Assembly (NCBI RefSeq): GCF_020099395.1
Contig: NZ_CP083590.1
Span: 3,782,001-3,846,000 of the forward strand
DNA: 64,000 nt
Direction: 5' to 3'
Source: Streptomyces mobaraensis
Lineage (GTDB): Bacteria > Actinomycetota > Actinomycetes > Streptomycetales > Streptomycetaceae
Shown here: in pieces, positions 18,567 to 26,889 of the stretch
Numbering within the stretch: position 1 is the first letter of the stretch
Layout: each line of letters begins with the position of its first letter
Made by a program: the position numbers and the translations under genes
Notes under the pieces: model-generated
The model's database searches: none
What the model was told of the DNA's origin: nothing
The model's input: the letters and a program-made list of their open reading frames with translations, nothing else

Positions 18567-19867
18567 GCCTCTCCTCCGTACGTACCGCCTGCTCGACGGC
18601 CTACGCCCGGGTCACGGGCCGCTCCCTCGGCCCGTACCAGACCGCCCTGATCCGGATCGGGTTCTCCTTCACCTGGCTGTTCTTCCTGGCCCGCGAGTGG
18701 GTCAACCGCCATGAGCTGTACGGCCCGGACGCCGCCTGGAGCTGGGACCTCGCCCGGCGGCTGACGGACGACAACGGCTCCTTCACGGTGCTCATGTGGT
18801 CCGACAGCGGCTGGTGGTTCGAGCTGGTCTACCTCATGGCGATGGTGTCGGCCCTGCTGCTGATGCTCGGCTGGCGGACCAGGACCATGTCCGTCCTCTA
18901 CATGATCGGCCTGTTGTCGCTGCAGAACCGCAGTGTCTTCGTCGGCGACGGCGGGGACAACGTCCTGCACCTGATGGCGATCTACACGGTGTTCACCCGC
19001 TGCGGTCAGGTGTGGTCGCTCGACGCCCGGCGCGCCCGACGCCGGGCGGCGGCCGGGCCGGACGGGGAACCGGATCCCGGCCGGGACCGGGACGTCACCG
19101 GGGTCGTGCTGTGGACGCTCTGCGGCCTCGCGCTGGCCCTGGCGACGACGGACGCCGGCACCCGGCTCGCCTGGGCGGCGCACGGGCCGGTCCCGGGCAT
19201 CGGCTGGGCCACGGTGCTGTGGTCGCTGTGGTGCGGGCACGGGCTCTGGTGGGCCGTGCGGCGGTACGGCGGCACCGAACCGCGCGCGGTGATGGCCGCG
19301 TTCGGGCACCTGACGCACAACGCCGCCCTGCTGGTGATACTCGCCGAGGTCTGCCTGATCTACGGGGCGGCCGGCTGGTACAAGGTGCAGGGTTCGCTCT
19401 GGCAGGACGGCACCGCGCTCTACTACCCCCTGCACCTCGACTACTTCTCCCCCTGGCCGGGCCTGTCGCACGCCCTGGCCGCCAGCGGCGTCGTCGTGCT
19501 GCTGCTCAGCTACGGGACGGTGGCGGTCCAGGCGGCCTTCCCCCTCACGCTGATCAACCGCCGGGTGAAGAACGCCCTGGTGGTGGTGATGATCGCGGAG
19601 CACCTGGGCATCGCGGTCCTTTTGGGACTGCCCTTCTTCTCCCTGGTGATGGTTTTCGCGGACGCCGTGTTCCTGCCGACCGTCTTCCTGGTGCGCGCGG
19701 GTGGCGCCGTGGGGCGGACGGTGACCAGGGGCTGGAACACGCTCGTCCGGTTCAACCGGCGTGAGATCCCGGCCCAGTGGAACCGGAGGGCGGCGGACCG
19801 GGCGTCCGAAGCCCGGGTGAGGGATGAGGCGGCCGAAGCGGACCCGGCCCGTTCGAAGACCGGCTGA
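18563..19867 (+). CDS. HTTM-domain membrane protein (vitamin K-dependent carboxylase-like)
   Basis: This 434-residue multi-pass protein has about 8 membrane segments. It carries conserved HTTM features: an Arg-containing first segment (ALIRIGFSFTWLFFLAREWVNR), WDLARRLTD, NRSVFVGDGGDNVLHLMAIYTVF and AAGWYKVQGSLWQDGTALYYPLHLD (quoted in parts of the family pattern). HTTM is the membrane half of vitamin K gamma-glutamyl carboxylase, but the bacterial proteins have no proven reaction. The GTG at 18563 overlaps the previous stop (GTGA). A basic Arg/Ala/Glu tail follows the last segment. Confidence 0.85.
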   Translation: MSLSSVRTACSTAYARVTGRSLGPYQTALIRIGFSFTWLFFLAREWVNRHELYGPDAAWSWDLARRLTDDNGSFTVLMWSDSGWWFELVYLMAMVSALLLMLGWRTRTMSVLYMIGLLSLQNRSVFVGDGGDNVLHLMAIYTVFTRCGQVWSLDARRARRRAAAGPDGEPDPGRDRDVTGVVLWTLCGLALALATTDAGTRLAWAAHGPVPGIGWATVLWSLWCGHGLWWAVRRYGGTEPRAVMAAFGHLTHNAALLVILAEVCLIYGAAGWYKVQGSLWQDGTALYYPLHLDYFSPWPGLSHALAASGVVVLLLSYGTVAVQAAFPLTLINRRVKNALVVVMIAEHLGIAVLLGLPFFSLVMVFADAVFLPTVFLVRAGGAVGRTVTRGWNTLVRFNRREIPAQWNRRAADRASEARVRDEAAEADPARSKTG

Positions 19868-19937
19868 GCGACGGCGAGCGGGCCCCATCCCCGCCGGCCC
19901 GCTTGCCTCCGTGCCGCGACTCCCCAGGTCAGCGCCG

Positions 19938-19943
19938 TAGGCT
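19938..19943 (+). promoter_or_regulatory. -10 box of a leaderless promoter
   Basis: TAGGCT ends 6 bases before the ATG at 19950. The hexamer is the same as the one before the J-like gene at 11869. Confidence 0.6.
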
Positions 19944-19949
19944 GAGCCC

Positions 19950-20711
19950 ATGACCGAGGACGCGACCGGTATCGCCGTGCGGCAGTGGGGCGAGCTGGCC
20001 CCCGGTGCCGTGCTGCTCGACGGATTCCACGCCATCAAACACGCCCTGCGCTTCGGGGCCCGGGTCGGTCCCGTGCTCACCACCGACGCCGCCGCCGTCC
20101 TGGCGCTGGCGGACCGGCTCGCCGACGACGTGACCGAGGCGCTGCGGGGCCTGCTGACGGAGGTCGACCGGGACGCCCTGCGCGGGCTGGTGCCCCGGGG
20201 GCACACCACCGAGGTCGCCGCGCTGGCCGCCCGGCCCGCCCGCGAGGACAACCTCGCCGCGCTGGCCCGCCGCCCCCGCCCCGCGCCCGTCGTGCTCCTC
20301 GACAACCCGCGCAACCTCGGGAACGTCGGCGCGGTCGTCCGGCTGGCCGCCGGCTTCGGCGCGACCGGCGTCGTCACCACCGGGGACCTCGACCCGTGGC
20401 ACCAGAACGCCGTCCGTGCGGGCGCGGGGCTGCACTACGCCACGGCCGTGGAGCGGGTGGAGACCGACGGCCTGCCCCCGGGGCCGCTGTTCGCGCTCGA
20501 CCCGGAGGGCGAGGACGTCAGGTCCGTCGTCCTGCCGGACGAAGCCGTCCTCGCCTTCGGATCCGAACGCCACGGCATCTCGGACGAGGTGCGGGCACGG
20601 GCGGACCGGCTGGTCTCGCTGCCGATGCGCCCGCAGGTGTCGAGCTACAACCTCGCCACGAGCGTCGGGATGACGCTGTTCCACTGGGGCGGCCCGAAGG
20701 CGGCGGGCTGA
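19950..20711 (+). CDS. TrmH/SpoU-family RNA 2'-O-methyltransferase
   Basis: This 253-residue protein has the SPOUT-class signature motifs: DNPRNLGNVGAVVRLAAGFG (motif 1), AFGSERHGIS (motif 2) and SLPMRPQVSSYNLATSVGM (motif 3). An N-terminal domain precedes them. It would methylate a ribose in rRNA or tRNA using SAM; the target cannot be told from sequence. It appears to be a single-gene, leaderless unit (TAGGCT 6 bases upstream of the ATG) and converges on paaN. Confidence 0.9.
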   Translation: MTEDATGIAVRQWGELAPGAVLLDGFHAIKHALRFGARVGPVLTTDAAAVLALADRLADDVTEALRGLLTEVDRDALRGLVPRGHTTEVAALAARPAREDNLAALARRPRPAPVVLLDNPRNLGNVGAVVRLAAGFGATGVVTTGDLDPWHQNAVRAGAGLHYATAVERVETDGLPPGPLFALDPEGEDVRSVVLPDEAVLAFGSERHGISDEVRARADRLVSLPMRPQVSSYNLATSVGMTLFHWGGPKAAG

Positions 20712-20735
20712 CGGGCCGCCTCGGCCCGCCGGCTA

Positions 20736-20820
20736 GCCCGCCCCCAGGTCATGCCCGCCCCCAGGTCATGCCTCCGCCGGGTCATCCCCATCGCCGGGTC
20801 ATAACCCATCGCCTGGTCAC
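20736..20820 (-). repeat. 17-bp tandem repeat (five copies) starting at the paaN stop codon
   Basis: Read on the minus strand, the units begin with the paaN stop (TGACC) and continue as ATGACC followed by 10-12 bases. The two distal copies (20736-20752, 20753-20769) are identical (GCCCGCCCCCAGGTCAT on the plus strand) and the others are degenerate. Confidence 0.9.
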
Positions 20821-22514
20821 GCCTGCCGCCGCACCTCCACCGTGCGGAACCGGCTCGCCACGAACGCCGCGTCGCACAGCGCCGCGTTGGCCGCCGGGTT
20901 GCCACCCGAGCCGTGGTAGTCCGAGAACGCGGCGGTCTGGTTGACGTAGACGCCACCGGTGAGGTTCAGCGAGAGCTGTGCGCACTCCTCCAGGCACGCC
21001 TCCTCGATCAGCCGCTCCGCCTCCGCCGAGGTGGTGTACGCGCCGACGGTCATCGCGCCCTTCTCCCGCACCGTGCGGCGCAGCAGCTCCACCGCCTCCG
21101 TCGTGGAGTCCACGGCCACCGCGAACGACACCGGGCCGAAGCATTCGGAGAAGTAGGCGGCCTCGGCGTCCGGCTTCGCGCCGTCGAGTTTGACGATCAC
21201 CGGGGTGCGGACGGTCGCGTCGGGGAAGTCGGGGTTGGTCACCGTGCGGGAGGCGAGCGCCACCTCGCCGAGCCGGCCGGCCGCCTCGACGCGCTCCTTG
21301 ACCTGGTCGTTGACGATGGCGCCGAGCAGGGCGTTGGCCCGGGCGTCGTCGCCCAGGAGCGTGCCGACGGCCGCCGCCAGGTCGGCCACCACCTCGTCGT
21401 ACGTCTTGTGGCCGGCGTCCGTGCCGATGCCGCCGCGCGGGATCAGCAGGTTCTGCGGGGTGGTGCACATCTGGCCGCTGTAGAGGGAGAGCGAGAAGGC
21501 GAGGTTGGACAGCATCCCCTTGTAGTCGTCGGTGGAGTCGACGATCACGGTGTTGACGCCGGCCTTCTCCGTGAAGACCTGCGCCTGCCCGGCGTTGGCC
21601 TCCAGCCAGTCGCCGAACGCCGTGGAGCCGGTGTAGTCGATGATCCGGACGTCCGGGTGGACGGCCAGCGACTTGGCGATGCCCTCGCCGTCCCGCTCGG
21701 CGGCCAGGGCGACGAGGTCGGGGGAGAAGCCGGCCTCGCGCAGCACCTCGCGGGCGACGCGCACGGTCAGCGCGAGCGGCAGGACCGCGCGCGGGTGGGG
21801 CTTGACCAGTACGGGGTTGCCGGTGGCGAGCGAGGCGAAGAGGCCGGGGTAACCGTTCCAGGTGGGGAAGGTGTTGCAGCCGATGACGAGGGCGATGCCG
21901 CGCGGCACCGCGGTGAACTCCTTGGCCAGTTTCAGCGGGTCGCGTTTGCCCTGCGGCTTGACCCACTCGGCCGTCCGCTCCGCCTCGGCCTGCGCGGCGT
22001 AGGCGTAGGCGACGGCCTCCAGGCCGCGGTCCTGGGCGTGCGGGCCGCCGGCCTGGAACGCCATCATGAACGCCTGGCCGCTGGTGTGCATGACCGCGTG
22101 CGCCATCTCGTGCGTCCGGGCGCTGATCCGTTTGAGGATCTCCAGGCACACCAGCGCCCGGTGGCGGGGGCCCGCGTCGCGCCAGGGGCGCATGGCGGAC
22201 CGCATGGCCGGGAGCAGCACGGAGAGGTCGGCGTGGGGGTACTCGACGCCGAGCCGCGGGCCGTAGGGGGAGACCTCGGAACCCGTCCAGCCGTCCGTGC
22301 CGGGCTGGTCGAGCTCGAAGCGCCGGTCCCGGAGGGCCTCGAAGGCCGCCTGGCCCGCGGCGGCGTCCAGGCCGCCGTCCTGGTCGGGGCCGTACGCCTT
22401 GGGGTGCTCGGGGTGCGGGGACCAGTAGGCGCGGGTGCGGATGACGTCGAGGGCCGTGTCGAGCGTGGCGGAGTGCTTCTCGGCCAACTGGTCGATGGTG
22501 AGTCCGGCGGTCAC
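20817..22514 (-). CDS. paaN: phenylacetic acid degradation protein PaaN (aldehyde dehydrogenase family)
   Basis: This 565-residue protein is an aldehyde-dehydrogenase-fold enzyme of the PaaN type. It has FTAVPRGIALVIGCNTFPTW, LATGNPVLVKPHPRAVLP, IDYTGSTAFGDWL and the catalytic Cys in YSGQMCTTPQN. PaaN/PaaZ ALDH domains oxidise the aldehyde made when the oxepin ring opens. The MaoC-type hydratase domain of bifunctional PaaZ is absent, so a separate hydratase elsewhere is expected. The GTG at 22514 has GAGGAG about 10 bases upstream. The gene is divergent from paaH. Confidence 0.92.
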   Translation of the reverse strand: MTAGLTIDQLAEKHSATLDTALDVIRTRAYWSPHPEHPKAYGPDQDGGLDAAAGQAAFEALRDRRFELDQPGTDGWTGSEVSPYGPRLGVEYPHADLSVLLPAMRSAMRPWRDAGPRHRALVCLEILKRISARTHEMAHAVMHTSGQAFMMAFQAGGPHAQDRGLEAVAYAYAAQAEAERTAEWVKPQGKRDPLKLAKEFTAVPRGIALVIGCNTFPTWNGYPGLFASLATGNPVLVKPHPRAVLPLALTVRVAREVLREAGFSPDLVALAAERDGEGIAKSLAVHPDVRIIDYTGSTAFGDWLEANAGQAQVFTEKAGVNTVIVDSTDDYKGMLSNLAFSLSLYSGQMCTTPQNLLIPRGGIGTDAGHKTYDEVVADLAAAVGTLLGDDARANALLGAIVNDQVKERVEAAGRLGEVALASRTVTNPDFPDATVRTPVIVKLDGAKPDAEAAYFSECFGPVSFAVAVDSTTEAVELLRRTVREKGAMTVGAYTTSAEAERLIEEACLEECAQLSLNLTGGVYVNQTAAFSDYHGSGGNPAANAALCDAAFVASRFRTVEVRRQA

Positions 22515-22678
22515 GGTTGACCAACTCCTCGTCGGACGGGCATGGATGCGGTGGCGGTGGACCTGGGAACAGCGCTGGAGATCAGTGCTGTGAAAGCTGG
22601 GAAAGCAGTGGAACCAGGTGAAGCGGTGGTGCCGGATCCGTACGGCCGGGTGCCGTTGTCGTACCCGCCAGATACATT

Positions 22679-22697
22679 AACCGAACGATCGGTCGGG
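22679..22697. promoter_or_regulatory. TetR-type operator, site 2 (paaH-tetR promoter)
   Basis: AACCGAACGATCGGTCGGG lies in the 234-base paaN/paaH divergent region, 52 bases before the paaH ATG. It is 18/19 identical to site 1 and contains ACCGNNCGNNCGGT at 22680-22693. It may control paaN as well. Confidence 0.8.
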
Positions 22698-22748
22698 ACA
22701 AGGGGGCCCGGCGAATCCGGGACCACCTCATCGGGGAGGATCACTGCC

Positions 22749-24275
22749 ATGACCGCAATCGAGCCGGAGCAGACCGTGTCCGTCGTGGGCGCGGGCACCA
22801 TGGGCCAGGGCATCGCCCAGGTCGCCCTGGTCGCGGGCCATCCCGTGCGGCTGTACGACGCCCTCCCGGGCCGCGCGGAGGACGCCGCGCGGGCCGTCGC
22901 CGCCCGGCTGGACCGCCTCATGGCCAAGGGCCGGATGCCGGCGGACGCCCGGGACGCGGCCGTCGCCCGGCTGCGTCCCGTCGCCGAGCCCGCCGGGCTC
23001 GCGGGCTCCGCGCTCGTCGTCGAGGCCGTCGTCGAGCGGCTGGACGTCAAACAGCGGCTGTTCCGCGAGCTGGAGGAGGTCGTCGGCGACGACTGCCTGC
23101 TCGCCACCAACACCTCGTCCCTGCCCGTGACGGCCGTCGCCGGGCCGCTGCGCCGCCCCGGCCGCCTCGTGGGCCTGCACTTCTTCAACCCGGCGCCGCT
23201 GCTGCCGCTGGTCGAGGTCGTCCGGGGGCACGCCACCGACCCCGCCGCCGCCGACCGCGCGTACGCCACCGCCGCCGCCTGGGGCAAGACGCCCGTACGC
23301 TGCGCCGACACCCCCGGCTTCATCGTCAACCGGCTCGCCCGGCCGTTCTACGCCGAGGCGTTCCGGCTCCTGGAGGAGCGGGCCGCGGACCCCGCCACCA
23401 TCGACGCGGCGCTGCGCGAGAGCGGCGGCTTCGCCATGGGCCCGTTCGAACTGACCGACCTCATCGGGCAGGACGTGAACGAGGCCGTCACCCGTTCGGT
23501 GTACGAAGCCTTCTTCCATCACCCGAAGTTCACGCCCTCCCTCGCCCAGCGGCGCCTGGTGGAGGCGGGACTGCTGGGGCGGAAGAGCGGGCGGGGCTGG
23601 TACGACCACGCCGAGGGCGCCGCCCGGCCGGAACCGCACACCGCGGCCCCCGAGAAGGCGCCCGGGGCGCTCGTCCTGCACGGCGCCCTGCCCCCCGCCG
23701 CCGCCGTTCTACCGGAGCTGATCGAGGCCGCGGGCATAGCCCTGACCCGGGCTGAGGCGGACGGCGACGGGTACTTCGCGCTGCCCGGCGGCGCCCGGCT
23801 GGCCCTCACCGACGGGCGTTCCGCCACGGGTGACGCCGGGGAGCCGGCCGTCCGCTTCGACCTGGCCCTGGACTACCGCTCCTGCGACCGTGTCGCCCTC
23901 GCCGCCTCCGCCGGCACGTCAGAGGATGATCTGCGGGCCGCCGTGGGCCTGTTCCAAGCGCTCGGCAAGAAGGTCAGCGTCGTGGCGGACGCGCCCGGCC
24001 TGATCGTCGCGCGGACCGTCGCCCTGCTCGTCGACCTCGCCGAGGACGCCGCCGGCCGCGGCGTCGCCGGACCGGAGGACGTCGACACCGCCATGCGGCT
24101 CGGCGTGAACTACCCGCGCGGGCCGCTGGAGTGGGGCCGGGAGCTCGGTGCCGCCTGGGTCCACCGCTTCCTGGCGAACATGGAGTACGAGTACCCGGGC
24201 GGTCGCTACGCCCCGTCCCAGCCGCTGCGCCGCCGAGCGGCCGCCGCCGTCAAGGAGAGCCTGCTTCCATCATGA
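22749..24275 (+). CDS. paaH: 3-hydroxyacyl-CoA dehydrogenase PaaH
   Basis: This 508-residue enzyme has an N-terminal NAD-binding domain (VVGAGTMGQGIAQVALVAG), NTSSLPVT, GLHFFNPAPLLPLVEVV with the catalytic His, and two C-terminal 3-HCDH domains (ESGGFAMGPFELTDLIG; MRLGVNYPRGPLEWG). The two C-terminal copies and the length fit PaaH, which oxidises 3-hydroxyadipyl-CoA late in the phenylacetate pathway. GGGGAGGA sits 8 bases before the ATG. The long frame upstream of 22749 crosses the operator and is not used. The stop overlaps the next gene's ATG. Confidence 0.94.
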   Translation: MTAIEPEQTVSVVGAGTMGQGIAQVALVAGHPVRLYDALPGRAEDAARAVAARLDRLMAKGRMPADARDAAVARLRPVAEPAGLAGSALVVEAVVERLDVKQRLFRELEEVVGDDCLLATNTSSLPVTAVAGPLRRPGRLVGLHFFNPAPLLPLVEVVRGHATDPAAADRAYATAAAWGKTPVRCADTPGFIVNRLARPFYAEAFRLLEERAADPATIDAALRESGGFAMGPFELTDLIGQDVNEAVTRSVYEAFFHHPKFTPSLAQRRLVEAGLLGRKSGRGWYDHAEGAARPEPHTAAPEKAPGALVLHGALPPAAAVLPELIEAAGIALTRAEADGDGYFALPGGARLALTDGRSATGDAGEPAVRFDLALDYRSCDRVALAASAGTSEDDLRAAVGLFQALGKKVSVVADAPGLIVARTVALLVDLAEDAAGRGVAGPEDVDTAMRLGVNYPRGPLEWGRELGAAWVHRFLANMEYEYPGGRYAPSQPLRRRAAAAVKESLLPS

Positions 24276-24862
24276 CCATGTCCAAGCGCGACACCTACAC
24301 GCCGGACTCGCTGCTCGCGGTCGCCGTCGCGGTGTTCAACGAGCGCGGCTACGACGGCACCTCCATGGAGCACCTGTCGCGCGCCGCGGGAATCTCCAAG
24401 TCCTCGATCTACCACCACGTCAGGAGCAAGGAGGAGCTGCTGCGGCGCGCCATAAGCCGTGCGCTGGACGGGCTGTTCGCCGTCCTGGACGAGCCGGGCG
24501 CCACCACCGGGCCCGCCGTGGACCGGCTGGAACACGTCACCCGCCGCACGGTCGAGGTGCTGATCGCCGAACTGCCCTATGTGACGCTGCTGCTGCGCGT
24601 GCGCGGCAACACCGACACAGAGCGCTGGGCGATGGAGCGCCGGCGCGAGTTCGACCACCGGGTCGCGGCCCTCCTCAAGGAGGCCGCGGCCGACGGCGAC
24701 CTGCGGGCCGACGTGGACGTCCGGCTGGCCACCCGGCTCCTCTTCGGAATGATCAACTCCGTGGTGGAGTGGTACCGGCCGCAACGCGGCAACGCGGCCA
24801 CCAGCGAGGAAGTCGCCGACGCGGTGATCAACACGGCGTTCGCGGGACTGCGGGCGCACTGA
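24272..24862 (+). CDS. TetR-family regulator (PaaR candidate)
   Basis: This 196-residue regulator has an N-terminal TetR HTH (LAVAVAVFNERGYDGTS, LSRAAGISKSSIYHHVRSKEEL) and an all-helical ligand domain. It is translationally coupled to paaH (ATGA overlap). Three matching 19-bp palindromic sites in this window lie before paaA, before paaH-tetR itself and before the first bkd operon, which makes this protein the obvious candidate to bind them. By analogy with PaaR, phenylacetyl-CoA would be the inducer; that is inference. The stop codon is the first base triplet of a 14-bp tandem repeat. Confidence 0.88.
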   Translation: MTMSKRDTYTPDSLLAVAVAVFNERGYDGTSMEHLSRAAGISKSSIYHHVRSKEELLRRAISRALDGLFAVLDEPGATTGPAVDRLEHVTRRTVEVLIAELPYVTLLLRVRGNTDTERWAMERRREFDHRVAALLKEAAADGDLRADVDVRLATRLLFGMINSVVEWYRPQRGNAATSEEVADAVINTAFAGLRAH

Positions 24863-24943
24863 GGCGGGCGTGCTAAAAGCGGACGTACCGAGGCGGGCGT
24901 ACTGAGATGAGCGTGCCTAGGCGGACGTGCTGAGGCGGGGCAC
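24860..24943 (+). repeat. 14-bp tandem repeat (six degenerate copies) starting at the tetR stop codon
   Basis: Units are TGAGGCGGGCGTGC, TAAAAGCGGACGTAC, CGAGGCGGGCGTAC, TGAGATGAGCGTGC, CTAGGCGGACGTGC and TGAGGCGGGGCAC. The first three bases of unit 1 are the stop codon of the TetR gene. Confidence 0.85.
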
Positions 24944-25000
24944 TGTGGTGGGCGCGTCCGGCGGCCCGGACGCCGCGCCCCGCGCCCGGCCGCCCTGAAC

Positions 25001-25060
25001 GTCTCGTCCGTTCGCGCCCTGTCCCATCCGTCCACGCCTTGTCTCAGCCGTCCACGCCCT
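25001..25060 (-). repeat. 20-bp tandem repeat (three copies) including the lrp stop codon
   Basis: Exact 20-base period: 25041-25060 (GTCTCAGCCGTCCACGCCCT, containing the stop), 25021-25040 and 25001-25020. The end of the Lrp gene has been duplicated into its 3' flank. Confidence 0.95.
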
Positions 25061-25538
25061 CCTTGAGGTCCTGTTCCTCGAAGACCAGCAGAGTGCGGGT
25101 GCTCAGCACCTCCTCTATGGCCTGGATCCGGGTGAGCACGAGCTCGCGGAGGGCGCGGTTGTCCTTGGTGTGGACCAGCAGCAGGACGTCGAAGTCCCCG
25201 CTCACCAGGGCGATGTGCGCGGCCCCCGGCAGCACCCGCAGCTTCTCGCGCACGGTGCGCCAGGAGTTCTGCACGATCTTCAGCGTGATGTACGCGGACG
25301 CGCCCTGCCCGGCCCGCTCCTGGTCGATGCGCGCCCCGAAGCCCCGGATCACCCCGTCGTCGATCAGGCGGTTGATCCGCGCGTAGGCGTTGGCGCGGGA
25401 GACGTGCACCCGCTCGGCCACGGACCGTATCGACGCCCGTCCGTCGGTCTGGAGCATGTGCAGGATCGAGCGGTCGATCTCGTCGAGCGGTCGTGCGGGC
25501 GTTCTGGGGCTCGTTTTGGCCATCTGTTCGTCCGGCAT
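25044..25538 (-). CDS. Lrp/AsnC-family regulator (BkdR-like)
   Basis: This 164-residue protein has an N-terminal HTH (LDEIDRSILHMLQTDGRASIRSVAERVHVSRAN region) and a C-terminal RAM domain (AYITLKIVQ, VSGDFDVLLLVHTKDNRALRELVL). It is divergent from the first E1alpha-E1beta-E2 operon, which is the usual place for BkdR; branched-chain amino acids are likely ligands. The ATG at 25538 is chosen because GGGGAGG lies about 10 bases before it. In-frame starts at 25574 and 25523 are alternatives. Confidence 0.85.
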   Translation of the reverse strand: MPDEQMAKTSPRTPARPLDEIDRSILHMLQTDGRASIRSVAERVHVSRANAYARINRLIDDGVIRGFGARIDQERAGQGASAYITLKIVQNSWRTVREKLRVLPGAAHIALVSGDFDVLLLVHTKDNRALRELVLTRIQAIEEVLSTRTLLVFEEQDLKEGVDG

Positions 25539-25583
25539 ACCGCCATGCCTCCCCTGGGTGGACGCGCTGTTCATATCTCAGGC

Positions 25584-25605
25584 TGTGGAGAACCGTTTGT
25601 CCACA
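25584..25605. promoter_or_regulatory. inverted pair of DnaA-box-like sequences
   Basis: TGTGGAGAA (25584-25592; TTCTCCACA on the minus strand) and TTGTCCACA (25597-25605) face each other with 4 bases between them, in the bkdR/bkd divergent promoter region. Confidence 0.4.
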
Positions 25606-25638
25606 GGCCCGGGCCGCCTGTAGCCAAAATGCACCGGC

Positions 25639-25657
25639 AACCGAACAATCGGTAGGG
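25639..25657. promoter_or_regulatory. TetR-type operator, site 3 (first bkd operon)
   Basis: AACCGAACAATCGGTAGGG is 17/19 identical to site 2 and lies 62 bases before the E1alpha ATG. Only the central CG to CA and one flank base differ. Confidence 0.75.
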
Positions 25658-25719
25658 AGAGCGCAGGGCGCTTTCCGGTCACGCCTGCCTCACGCCTGCC
25701 CCCAGAGGAGGTGCTCGTC

Positions 25720-26889
25720 ATGACGGTCCTGGAGCAGCCCGGTGCCTACCGGCCGACCCCGCCCCCCGCCTGGCAGCCCCGCACCGATCCCGCTCCGCTG
25801 CTGCCCGACGAGGAGCCGTACCGGCTGCTGGGCACCCCCGCCGCGGACGCGCTGGACCCCGAGCTGCTCCGGCTGCTCCACGGCCACCTGGTCCGCGGGC
25901 GCCGCTACAACACCCAGGCCACCGCGCTCACCCGGCAGGGCCGGCTGGCCGTCTACCCGTCCTCGACGGGCCAGGAGGCGTGCGAGGTCGCGGCGGCTCT
26001 CGCCCTGGAGGAGCGCGACTGGCTCTTCCCCAGCTACCGCGACACCCTCGCCGCCGTCGCCCGCGGCCTGGACCCCGTCCAGGCCCTCACCCTGCTGCGC
26101 GGCGACTGGCACACCGGCTACGACCCGCACGAGCACCGCGTGGCCCCGCTGGCCACCCCGCTCGCCACCCAACTCCCGCACGCCGTGGGGCTGGCGCACG
26201 CCGCGCGGCTCAAGGGGGACGACGTCGTGGCCCTCGCCATGGTCGGCGACGGCGGCACCAGCGAGGGCGACTTCCACGAGGCGCTGAACTTCGCCGCGGT
26301 GTGGCGGGCGCCCGTCGTCTTCCTGGTGCAGAACAACGGTTTCGCGATCTCCGTACCGCTGTCCAAACAGACCGCCGCGCCATCCCTCGCCCACAAGGCC
26401 GTCGGCTACGGCGTGCCCGGCCGCCTGGTCGACGGCAACGACGCGCCGGCCGTGCTGGAGGTGCTCACCGAGGCCGTCCGGCGGGCCCGCGCGGGCGGCG
26501 GCCCCACCCTCGTCGAGGCCGTCACCTACCGCCTCGACGCCCACACCAACGCCGACGACGCCACGCGGTACCGCAGCGACGCCGAGGTCACCGCCTGGCG
26601 CTCGCACGACCCCGTCGAGCTGGTGGAACGGGAGCTGGTCCGGCGCGACCTGGTGGACGCCGACGGCCTCGCCGCCGTCCGCGAGGCGGCCGAGCGCATG
26701 GCCGCCGGCCTGCGCGAACGCATGAACGAGGATCCCGACCTGGATCCGATGGAGCTCTTCGACCACGTCTACGCCCGGCGCACCGCGCGCCTGCGCGAAC
26801 AGGCCGAGCTGCTGCGCGCCGAGCTCGCGGCGGCCGGTGCCGCCGACGGCTCCGCGCACGGCGGCGGGCGGGAAGGAACGGACCGATGA
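25720..26889 (+). CDS. bkdA: branched-chain 2-oxoacid dehydrogenase E1 alpha (set 1)
   Basis: This 389-residue thiamine-diphosphate-dependent E1 alpha subunit has the ThDP motif from GDGGTSEGDFHEALNF to VQNNGFAIS, RGRRYNTQATALTRQG at the N-terminus, and YRLDAHTNADDATRYR, the phosphorylation-loop region of the family. With E1 beta it decarboxylates branched-chain 2-oxoacids and passes the acyl group to the lipoyl arm of E2. AGAGGAGG lies 8 bases before the ATG at 25720. The stop overlaps the E1 beta ATG. Control by both the divergent Lrp protein and the TetR-type site 3 is suggested by the promoter layout. Confidence 0.94.
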   Translation: MTVLEQPGAYRPTPPPAWQPRTDPAPLLPDEEPYRLLGTPAADALDPELLRLLHGHLVRGRRYNTQATALTRQGRLAVYPSSTGQEACEVAAALALEERDWLFPSYRDTLAAVARGLDPVQALTLLRGDWHTGYDPHEHRVAPLATPLATQLPHAVGLAHAARLKGDDVVALAMVGDGGTSEGDFHEALNFAAVWRAPVVFLVQNNGFAISVPLSKQTAAPSLAHKAVGYGVPGRLVDGNDAPAVLEVLTEAVRRARAGGGPTLVEAVTYRLDAHTNADDATRYRSDAEVTAWRSHDPVELVERELVRRDLVDADGLAAVREAAERMAAGLRERMNEDPDLDPMELFDHVYARRTARLREQAELLRAELAAAGAADGSAHGGGREGTDR

